A DNA stretch of 45,613 bases from an uncultured Oscillospiraceae bacterium (GTDB lineage: Bacteria; Bacillota; Clostridia; Oscillospirales; Oscillospiraceae), in NCBI GenBank assembly GCA_910585815.1, contig CAJUFJ010000026.1, positions 1 to 45,613 on the forward strand, written 5' to 3'. A program made the position numbers and the translations under genes. This document shows, one piece after another, positions 39,813 through 45,613 of this stretch. Position 1 is the first letter of the stretch, and each line of letters opens with the position of its first letter. The notes under the pieces are model-generated. The model did not search any database and was not told the origin of the DNA. It saw only the letters and a list, made by a program, of their open reading frames with translations.

Positions 39813-39998
39813 ATGGACTTGAACATGAACGCGGCGGTGACCTTCGGGGAGCTGCTGCAAAAGAACCCCCAGGCCTCCGCCTTCTACGACCGCTGCACCC
39901 CGGAACAGCGGAACGCCATCCTGCTCCAGCTGGGCCAGATGACCAGCCAGTCCCAGCTGCGGGCCTTTGTGGACAACCTGCCCAGCGCATCCCTGTAA
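39813..39998 (+). CDS. 61-aa protein, probably forespore-expressed
   Basis: MDLNMNAAVTFGELLQ start, then KNPQASAFYDRCTPEQRNAIL and a Gln/Ser-rich helix QLGQMTSQSQLRAFVDNLP. Small, soluble, helical. The ATG is behind GAGGTGATT. A consensus sigma-G promoter lies immediately upstream and a very strong terminator immediately downstream, so it is a single-gene unit. It does not look like an SASP (no GGxxG spore-protease site). I do not know the family; spore expression is inferred from the promoter only. Confidence 0.8.
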   Translation: MDLNMNAAVTFGELLQKNPQASAFYDRCTPEQRNAILLQLGQMTSQSQLRAFVDNLPSASL

Positions 39999-40001
39999 AC
40001 G

Positions 40002-40041
40002 CAGCGCCGCCCGCCCCCTGTGGGGCGGGCGGCGCTGTTTT
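40002..40041 (+). terminator. Strong intrinsic terminator
   Basis: AGCGCCGCCCGCCCC / GGGGCGGGCGGCGCT, a 15-bp GC-rich stem with a short loop, then TTTT. It ends the 61-aa gene and lies one base from the stop of the convergent gene. Confidence 0.9.
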
Positions 40042-40623
40042 CTACCCCCAGCCGCCGGTAAATTCCGGCTGGCAGTCGGTGTCCTGCACCACGAAAATCT
40101 CGTACAGGTGGGACAGGGCGTCCCAGGTGGCCTTATCCATACAGCCGGTTGCCGGCAGGCCGGCGGCCCGCTGCAGCCACCGGACGTTTTCCGCCGAGGC
40201 GGGGCCGTGGCTGCCGTCCGCCTCGCAGGGGGTGATCCCCTCAAAGTGCCTTGCCAGCACATTGAACATGGTCTGGGGGACGATCATATACTCCTTGCTG
40301 CTGCCCTCGTGGACCTGAACGCCCTCCGAGGGGAACACCCGGGTGGCCCGGGAGTAGCTCTCCCGGGACTGCTGTCTCAGCCAGCAGCTGTGGATGGCGT
40401 TCCAGGTGGCCTGGTCCACCACCCCGGTGACGGGCAGGCCCGCCTCCCGCTGGAAGCGCATCACCGCCTCCAGGGTGCGCTCGCCGTAGACCCCGTCCAC
40501 CGCCAGCTCCGGCAAAAACTGATAGGTCTTTGAGAGCTGACGGAGCATATATTGCAGGCTGCTCACCGGTTTGGACAGCATCTCCCGCTCCAGCAGCTCC
40601 CGTCCTGCCGCGGTGTCTCTCAT
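40042..40623 (-). CDS. Peptidoglycan-binding protein of the SleC-like locus
   Basis: 193 aa from the ATG at 40621-40623 behind AGGAGTGA. Two PG_binding_1 repeats: SSLQYMLRQLSKTYQFLPELAVDGVYGERT...VDQATW and NVRWLQRAAGLPATGCMDKATW. No signal peptide. Its ATG overlaps the stop of the preceding SpoIID-like gene as ATGA, so the two are translated together. It probably binds cortex or septal peptidoglycan; there is no catalytic domain. Confidence 0.85.
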   Translation of the reverse strand: MRDTAAGRELLEREMLSKPVSSLQYMLRQLSKTYQFLPELAVDGVYGERTLEAVMRFQREAGLPVTGVVDQATWNAIHSCWLRQQSRESYSRATRVFPSEGVQVHEGSSKEYMIVPQTMFNVLARHFEGITPCEADGSHGPASAENVRWLQRAAGLPATGCMDKATWDALSHLYEIFVVQDTDCQPEFTGGWG

Positions 40624-41876
40624 ACCTTCACTCCTCTCTGTCCGTTCTGGCCGTCCATCTGACCCAATTCCAGCGGGCGGCCCTGATACTGGCCCATCCG
40701 GGGGGTGTCCCCCCACCGCTCCGCGCCCCCATCGGGCCAGTCCTCCGCCATCACAGGAAGGGCGTCCTCCCCCAGGGACTGGGCTCGCACCGTGTCCCGG
40801 CGGAGGAAGTAGTCCGCCAGGGCGAAGTTGCCGTAGATGGAATTCCAGGTGGTCTCATCCACATAGCCGTCGGGGGTGAGGCCCACCAGCTGCTGGTAGG
40901 TGCGCACCGCCTGGGTGGTGGCCGGGCCGAACTCGCCGTCCGTGGCTATGGGGGACAGGGAGTTGTCAAACTGGGCCAGCAGGGCCAGCATATACTGGAG
41001 GATGCCCACCTCGGGGCCGCTGTCCCCCTCCTCCAGAGGGCCGGGGAACTGGTACTGGACGGTGACAAAGGTCTGTCCCTGGCTCACCAGCTCGGCCAGC
41101 TGAAGGATTCCGGAGTGGATGTATACCAGCTTGTACCAGGTGGCCTTGCCCACAATGCCGTCGGGCGTCAGATTGAAGATGCGCTGGAAGGTGGTCACCG
41201 CGGACCGGGTGTCCTCCCCGAAAACTCCGGTGGCGGGGGAAATCTTGGGGATAGCCGGGTAGTTCTGGGATATCCGGTTGAGCATGGCCTGAACAATGAC
41301 TACGTCCCGCCCTACAGCGCCCAGGCGCAGGGGTGTGCCGGGGTAGGAGTCGGTGAGGTCCTGAATGGGGGCGTCCACCACCAGCTCGATGTTGTCCCCA
41401 TAGTAGTGGCGCAGGATCTCCATGGAATTTGCCCCCTCCTGGGCCAGCTCCTGGCTGCCCCACTGGGACAGGCCGTCGCAGGTGGAGGTGGTGCCGTTGC
41501 AGAACTTGGCGGCCAGGGGCTCCACAAAGCCCTGGCGGCGGATATAGTCGTTAAAAATCTCGTCCACCATCTGGCTGATGTTCTCAAAGATGTTACGTCC
41601 CCGAATAAATTTCTGGTCGTACTGGGTGGTGGAGGTGATTTGAAAATTATAGCCCCGGCTGGGGTAAAATTCTGTATACACCCGGTTCAGAGCGAAGGAG
41701 ATGATGGCCAGTATATTGGCCCGGATGGCGGCCGGCTCCCAGGTGGGGTATATCTCACTGGAGGCCACGTTTTTCACATAGTCGGGAAAGGAGACGGTGA
41801 CGTTCTCCGCCCACTGGTCGGGCAGGCCCATATGCACCGTGATGGTGCGGGGCACATATGGAAGGATATTCAGCAC
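40620..41876 (-). CDS. SleC-like spore cortex-lytic protein, main part
   Basis: 418 aa from a GTG at 41874-41876 with GAGGTGG upstream. The first 180 residues match the SleC / SpoIID-like core: TITVHMGLPDQWAENVTVSF, DYVKNVASSEIYPTWEPAAIRANI, SFALNRVYTEFYPSRGYNF, RNIFENISQMVDEIFNDYIRRQG and FCNGTTSTCDGLSQWGSQ. Two PG_binding_1 domains follow (about 190-260 and 300-360), then a Gly/Gln-rich tail. SleC is a cortex-lytic enzyme activated by Csp proteases during germination. The family's N-terminal domain is encoded separately at 41886-42287 in the same frame, split by one TGA. Confidence 0.85.
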   Translation of the reverse strand: MLNILPYVPRTITVHMGLPDQWAENVTVSFPDYVKNVASSEIYPTWEPAAIRANILAIISFALNRVYTEFYPSRGYNFQITSTTQYDQKFIRGRNIFENISQMVDEIFNDYIRRQGFVEPLAAKFCNGTTSTCDGLSQWGSQELAQEGANSMEILRHYYGDNIELVVDAPIQDLTDSYPGTPLRLGAVGRDVVIVQAMLNRISQNYPAIPKISPATGVFGEDTRSAVTTFQRIFNLTPDGIVGKATWYKLVYIHSGILQLAELVSQGQTFVTVQYQFPGPLEEGDSGPEVGILQYMLALLAQFDNSLSPIATDGEFGPATTQAVRTYQQLVGLTPDGYVDETTWNSIYGNFALADYFLRRDTVRAQSLGEDALPVMAEDWPDGGAERWGDTPRMGQYQGRPLELGQMDGQNGQRGVKV

Positions 41877-41885
41877 GGCGCCACC

Positions 41886-42287
41886 TCACAGGTTCTGGAC
41901 CGGGATGTCCCGCTCGTCCCGCTGCTGAAGACTGCACAGCCCCTGGGGCAGGGGGATCAGCTCCATGTTCTGCACCGTCTCCACCCCGGGAAAGACCTGC
42001 ACGTTCTCCACCTGGAGCATGGCGTACCCCGGCTGCTCCGCCCACACGGAGCACAGGGCGCAGGGCGCGCCGTCTCCGGGCAGGCCGTTGGGGGAGGTGC
42101 TCTCCGCCGGGACGGGGGTGTCGATCTGTATGGTGTTGATTTTTCCGCTGCTGTCGGTACACTGTATGGAGAGCAGCTTCCACTTGCCCTCCTCCCCCGG
42201 CGCGGCCACCACCACGGTGGCCCCCTCCAGGGGAATCTGCGCCTGGGAGGTGTACACCCGGACGCTTAAGGTTCCTGTTGCTTGCAT
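41886..42287 (-). CDS. SleC-like N-terminal domain, separate ORF
   Basis: 133 aa. A carboxypeptidase-regulatory-like beta fold (GTLSVRVYTSQAQIPLEGATVVVAA ... VWAEQPGYAMLQVENVQVFPG), the same kind of domain that begins full-length SleC proenzymes. The ATG at 42287 follows CAGGAGGT. It ends at a TGA (41886-41888); after three more codons in the same frame comes the GTG of the next gene. A CATAGGAT sequence at 42332-42339 could be a mother-cell sigma -10, but no -35 fits well. Confidence 0.8.
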   Translation of the reverse strand: MQATGTLSVRVYTSQAQIPLEGATVVVAAPGEEGKWKLLSIQCTDSSGKINTIQIDTPVPAESTSPNGLPGDGAPCALCSVWAEQPGYAMLQVENVQVFPGVETVQNMELIPLPQGLCSLQQRDERDIPVQNL

Positions 42288-42431
42288 TGTGATACCTCCT
42301 GAAACGGCGGACAGCCTCCGCCGCTTATCCCATCCTATGCGCTGGATACCCCCCGCGCCCCTGTCAGGTTTTCGTTGAAATGTATGCCCCGCCTGTGGTA
42401 TAATAGAAAAAACGGAAAAGGAGTGAGTTGT

Positions 42432-43010
42432 ATGGCACTGCCCCAGGAAAAGAGCTATACCTACGCTGATTTATTGGAATGGGAAGCCGACCCGATGCGC
42501 TACGAACTGTATGACGGTCAGTTGCGGGCACTGTCTGCACCAACCGACGTGCATCAACTGATCCTTACAGAACTTCTCACACAGATTCACACCCATCTGC
42601 GGGGAACATGCCGCGGCGTCTTCCCCGCCCCCTTTGACGTCCGCCTGTTTGAAAACAAGGGGGATCATCCTCAGGATGTAAAGACGGTGGTGCAGCCCGA
42701 CCTCTCTATTGTATGCAAAAAAAACGGCCAGGTGGATGGCAAGGGCATCCACGGTGCGCCCGATCTGGTCGTTGAGATTCTGTCCCCCTCCACCAAGCAG
42801 TATGACTGTCTGGTGAAATACAAGCTATATCAGCAGGCGGGAATTCGGGAGTATTGGATTGTAGACCCGGACAAAAAGCTGGTGCTGGTCTATACATTGG
42901 TGGAAGGTCAGTATTACGTCCCCGAGGTCTACACTGCCAGGGACTCCGTGCCGGTGGGGGTGCTGGAGGACTGCGCCGTGGACCTGACAGCTGTATTTCC
43001 AGAGGAATAA
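42432..43010 (+). CDS. Uma2-family (DUF820) putative endonuclease
   Basis: 192 aa from the ATG at 42432 behind AAAGGAGTGA. PD-(D/E)xK-type fold as in the Uma2 family: MRYELYDGQL, VVQPDLSIVC, GAPDLVVEILSPST and REYWIVDPDKKL. The family is widespread, often in many copies, with unclear function. Here it is a single gene between the SleC-like locus (divergent) and the radical-SAM gene, with its own terminator. No sign of being part of a larger defence locus. Confidence 0.9.
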   Translation: MALPQEKSYTYADLLEWEADPMRYELYDGQLRALSAPTDVHQLILTELLTQIHTHLRGTCRGVFPAPFDVRLFENKGDHPQDVKTVVQPDLSIVCKKNGQVDGKGIHGAPDLVVEILSPSTKQYDCLVKYKLYQQAGIREYWIVDPDKKLVLVYTLVEGQYYVPEVYTARDSVPVGVLEDCAVDLTAVFPEE

Positions 43011-43015
43011 CTGCA

Positions 43016-43041
43016 AGCGGGGGCGTTCTGCTCCCGCTTTT
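43016..43041 (+). terminator. Terminator after the Uma2-family gene
   Basis: AGCGGGGGC-GTTCT-GCTCCCGCT followed by TTT, six bases after the stop codon. Confidence 0.75.
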
Positions 43042-43097
43042 GCCCTCTTGCATTACCCACATATTTATAGTAAAATAAGGCAATATCAGCCTGTTCC

Positions 43098-43128
43098 CGT
43101 ATTCCCGCCCCTCCGGGGCGGGAATACG
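43098..43128 (+). other. Perfect hairpin upstream of the DUF512 gene
   Basis: CGTATTCCCGCCCC-TCC-GGGGCGGGAATACG, a perfect 14-bp stem 43 bases before the start codon and with no U-tract. Probably a leader structure or a solo repeat. Confidence 0.6.
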
Positions 43129-43170
43129 AAACTGTCGGTCCAGCCGCCGGGAAAGGGAGGAATCGCATCC

Positions 43171-44547
43171 ATGAGCATGACGGCCGTAAAATCAGTGGAC
43201 CCCCGCAGTCCCGCCCGCCGGGCCGGGGTCCGGGTGGGCGAGACCCTCACCCACATCAACGGCCACCCCATTGTGGACGTGCTGGACTACAAGTTTTACA
43301 GCTACGACCCCCGGCTGGAGCTCACCCTGAAAAGCCCGGAGGGGACAGTCCGCACCCTGCGGGTGCGCAAGTCCGAGGGGGAGGACCTGGGGCTGGAGTT
43401 TGAGACCTACCTCATGGACCGGGCCCGGTCCTGCGCCAACCACTGCATTTTCTGCTTTGTGGACCAGATGCCCCCGGGGATGCGCCCCTCCCTCTACTTC
43501 AAGGACGATGACGCCCGCCTGTCCTTCCTGCTGGGCAACTACCTCACCCTCACCAACCTCTCCCCCCGGGAGGTACAGCGGATTATCGACCTGCGCATCT
43601 CCCCCATCAATGTATCCGTCCACACCACCGACCGGGCGTTGCGGGCAGAGATGCTGAAAAACAGGTGCGCCGGGGAGGGCATCGACATCATGGAGCGGTT
43701 CGCCCGGCACGGCATCACTATGAACTGTCAGATCGTCTCCTGTCCCGGCGTCAACGACGGCCCGGCGCTGGACAAGACTCTGAATGACTTGGCGGCCATG
43801 TTCCCGGCGGTGAACAGCGTTTCAGTGGTGCCGGTGGGGGTGACCAAATACCGGGAGGGGCTGTACCCCCTGAAAACCTACACCCGGGAGACCGCCGCCG
43901 CTCTCATCAATCAGGTGGAGACCTTCGCCGCCGGGCATCTGGAGGCCCACGGCACAAGGCTGGTGTGGTGCTCCGACGAATTTTACCTGTTGGCCGGGCG
44001 GGAGCTGCCCGGGGAGGACTATTTCGAGGACTTCACCCAACTGGACAACGGGGTGGGGATGCTCACCCTCCTCAGCCGGGAGTTTGGCCGGGCCCTGGAC
44101 CTGATGGAGGCGGAGGAGATGGCGGGAGCTGTCCCCTTTTCCATCGCCACGGGGGTGTCCGCCGCCCCATTTTTGGCAAAATTGGTGGCCCAGGCCAGGG
44201 AAAAATGTGGTACAATAGAGGGGAAGGTCTACCCCATCGTCAACCGCTTTTTCGGGGAGACCATCACGGTGGCCGGGCTGGTCACCGGAGGGGACCTGAT
44301 TTCTCAGCTCCGGGGGAAGGAGCTGGGGGAGCGCCTGCTTATCCCGGCCAGCATGCTCCGGTCCGGGGAGAATGTTTTTCTGGACGACGTGACCACCGCC
44401 GATGTGGAGCGGGAGCTGGGGGTGCCGGTGGTCCCCGTGCCCCAAGACGGCTATGAACTGCTGGACGCCATTTGCGGCGTGGAGCTCACTCCCGAGACCC
44501 AGCGTCTGGCCTGGGAGAATGAGGAATTTTATCGGTATAATCCGTAG
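43171..44547 (+). CDS. DUF512 radical-SAM protein with PDZ domain
   Basis: 458 aa from the ATG at 43171 with AAAGGGAGG ten bases upstream; a longer frame starts before a hairpin. N-terminal PDZ-like domain (SPARRAGVRVGETLTHINGHP), then a cysteine cluster CANHCIFCFVDQMPPG (C-x3-C-x2-C, radical-SAM [4Fe-4S] type), then the DUF512 domain with YPLKTYTRE and the C-terminal LLIPASMLRSGENVFLDDVT. The reaction is unknown. In many Clostridia it lies beside der, as here. Its TAG stop starts a TAGGGGCC repeat sequence. Confidence 0.9.
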   Translation: MSMTAVKSVDPRSPARRAGVRVGETLTHINGHPIVDVLDYKFYSYDPRLELTLKSPEGTVRTLRVRKSEGEDLGLEFETYLMDRARSCANHCIFCFVDQMPPGMRPSLYFKDDDARLSFLLGNYLTLTNLSPREVQRIIDLRISPINVSVHTTDRALRAEMLKNRCAGEGIDIMERFARHGITMNCQIVSCPGVNDGPALDKTLNDLAAMFPAVNSVSVVPVGVTKYREGLYPLKTYTRETAAALINQVETFAAGHLEAHGTRLVWCSDEFYLLAGRELPGEDYFEDFTQLDNGVGMLTLLSREFGRALDLMEAEEMAGAVPFSIATGVSAAPFLAKLVAQAREKCGTIEGKVYPIVNRFFGETITVAGLVTGGDLISQLRGKELGERLLIPASMLRSGENVFLDDVTTADVERELGVPVVPVPQDGYELLDAICGVELTPETQRLAWENEEFYRYNP

Positions 44548-44558
44548 GGGCCCTCCAT

Positions 44559-44633
44559 GTAGGGGCGCACATTGTGCGCCCGCCTCTCACCGGCCAGGTC
44601 TCAAAAAAGCGGGCGGACAATGTCCGCCCCTAC
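44559..44633. repeat. Inverted pair of GTAG-headed hairpins before der
   Basis: GTAGGGGCGCACATTGTGC... (44559-44582) and the mirror-type CGGGCGGACAATGTCCGCC... (44610-44633). The two stems differ in one inner pair but each pairs perfectly with itself. Confidence 0.85.
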
Positions 44634-44664
44634 AAAAGCGTTTTCAAATAAAGGAAGTGACCAT

Positions 44665-45613
44665 ATGAAACCCTTAGTAGCCATTGTGGGACGGCCCAAT
44701 GTGGGCAAGTCCATGCTGTTTAACAAGCTGTGCGGACAGCGGCTGTCCATTGTAGAGGACACCCCGGGCGTCACCCGGGACCGGCTGTATGCCCAGTGCG
44801 AGTGGCGCAACCGCGTCTTTGACATTGTGGACACCGGCGGCATTGAGCCGGGGACCGATGATCAGATTCTGTCCTTCATGCGGGAGCAGGCAGAGATTGC
44901 CATCGGTACCGCCACGGTGATTGTCTTTGTCTGCGATATTAAAACCGGCATGACCGCCTCTGATCAGGAGGTGGCCAATATGCTGCTGCGCTCCGGCAAG
45001 CCGGTGGTGCTGGCGGTAAACAAGGCCGACCAGACCGGCCGGGAGAACCCGGACATTTATGAGTTCTACAACCTGGGGCTGGGCGACCCCATCGCTGTCT
45101 CCGCCGTCCACGGCCACGGCACCGGCGACCTCCTCGATGCCTGCTTTGAATACTTCCCCCCTGAGGACGGAGAGGAGGAGGACGAGGACGTTATCAAGGT
45201 GGCCGTTATCGGCAAACCCAATGTGGGCAAGTCCTCCCTGGTGAACCGCATTCTGGGTGAGGAGCGGGTGATCGTCTCCAATGTCGCCGGCACCACCCGG
45301 GACGCGGTGGACAGCTACTTTGAGAACGCCAAGGGCAAATTTTTGTTCATCGACACCGCCGGGATGCGGAAGAAGTCCAAGGTGGACGACCGGATTGAGA
45401 AGTTTTCCGTTCTCCGGGCCACCATGGCTATTGAGCGCAGCGACGTGTGCCTTATCATGATTGACGCTCAGGAGGGGGTCACGGAGCAGGACACAAAAGT
45501 GGCCGGGCTGGCCCATGAGGCGGGCAAGGCGTGTATCATCGTGGTCAACAAGTGGGATGCCATCGAGAAGGACGGCAAGACCATGGACAAGATGCGCCAG
45601 GACGTGATGCGGG
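44665..45613 (+). CDS. der: Ribosome biogenesis GTPase Der (EngA), 3' part beyond window
   Basis: 316 codons from the ATG at 44665 (AAGGAAGTGA upstream) to the right edge; no stop is reached. Two tandem GTPase domains for 50S assembly: first VGRPNVGKSMLFN with DTGG and NKAD, then an acidic linker (DGEEEDED), then IGKPNVGKSSLVNR with DTAGMRKKSKV and NKWD. The C-terminal KH-like domain is missing only because the window ends (Der is usually about 440 aa). It follows the DUF512 gene through a hairpin pair. Confidence 0.96.
   Translation, partial: MKPLVAIVGRPNVGKSMLFNKLCGQRLSIVEDTPGVTRDRLYAQCEWRNRVFDIVDTGGIEPGTDDQILSFMREQAEIAIGTATVIVFVCDIKTGMTASDQEVANMLLRSGKPVVLAVNKADQTGRENPDIYEFYNLGLGDPIAVSAVHGHGTGDLLDACFEYFPPEDGEEEDEDVIKVAVIGKPNVGKSSLVNRILGEERVIVSNVAGTTRDAVDSYFENAKGKFLFIDTAGMRKKSKVDDRIEKFSVLRATMAIERSDVCLIMIDAQEGVTEQDTKVAGLAHEAGKACIIVVNKWDAIEKDGKTMDKMRQDVMR

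Noticed and set aside
42332..42339. CATAGGAT as a sigma-E or sigma-K -10 box for the SleC-like locus
   Set aside because: No acceptable -35 element at the right distance; kept only as a remark in the gene entry.

Overview
The window is GC-rich chromosomal DNA from a spore-forming, diderm-lipid-free Clostridia. The best guess is an Oscillospiraceae-type gut anaerobe (Flavonifractor / Lawsonibacter / Pseudoflavonifractor-like). This is inferred from spoVAD/spoVAE, a SleC-like cortex-lytic locus, a PASTA-type divisome PBP, a MurE with the DNPR (meso-DAP) motif, a DUF512 radical-SAM gene next to der, and the style of the intergenic repeats. No species can be named from sequence alone. No rRNA, tRNA, CRISPR array, intact insertion sequence or phage was seen.

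Layout. 1-360: an AT-richer left edge with a truncated ORF, possibly the end of an integrated element abutting the recO 3' end. 361-4834 (mostly minus): recO, a 48-aa yqzL-like gene, a 66-aa gene coupled to era, era, a small membrane protein, a lipoprotein and ybeY. 4949-6550: spoVAD and spoVAE without spoVAC. 7230-9190: plsX with a translationally coupled unknown gene. 9600-10150: an XRE repressor divergent from a small acidic protein. 10123-13879: lysA, glnA, dapF. 14226-21777: SpoU-type rRNA methyltransferase, MFS transporter, dprA, topA, trmFO. 21950-23572: a second XRE / small-protein pair, with the XRE gene followed by lrgA-lrgB. 23794-37898 (all minus): the division and cell-wall (dcw) cluster in the order mraZ-rsmH-ftsL-pbp-murE-mraY-ftsW-murG-murA-ftsQ-ftsZ. 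38330-39998: family-4 uracil-DNA glycosylase, a SUKH-like protein and a 61-aa gene behind a sigma-G-type promoter. 40042-42287 (minus): a split SleC-like spore cortex-lytic locus. 42432-45613: Uma2-family protein, DUF512 radical SAM protein, and der running off the right edge.

How it works together. The dominant theme is envelope growth, division and sporulation. DapF and LysA handle diaminopimelate. MurA, MurE, MraY and MurG make lipid II. FtsW plus the PASTA PBP polymerise and cross-link it at the FtsZ/FtsQ/FtsL septum, under MraZ control. SpoVA proteins and the SleC-like genes belong to spore dipicolinate transport and germination.

Most striking non-gene structure: almost every intergenic gap carries palindromic repeats. 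(i) Short hairpins begin with GTAGGG and often sit as inverted pairs, like REP/REPIN elements; their TAG is the stop codon of at least seven genes. (ii) Larger modular elements of about 185-360 bp, built from several hairpins, sit between genes, including inside the dcw cluster. Other points of interest are two parallel XRE-repressor / small-protein modules with clear operators, an inverted repeat pair flanking dprA, an intrinsic-terminator-like attenuator before the PBP gene, and a SleC homologue interrupted by one in-frame TGA.
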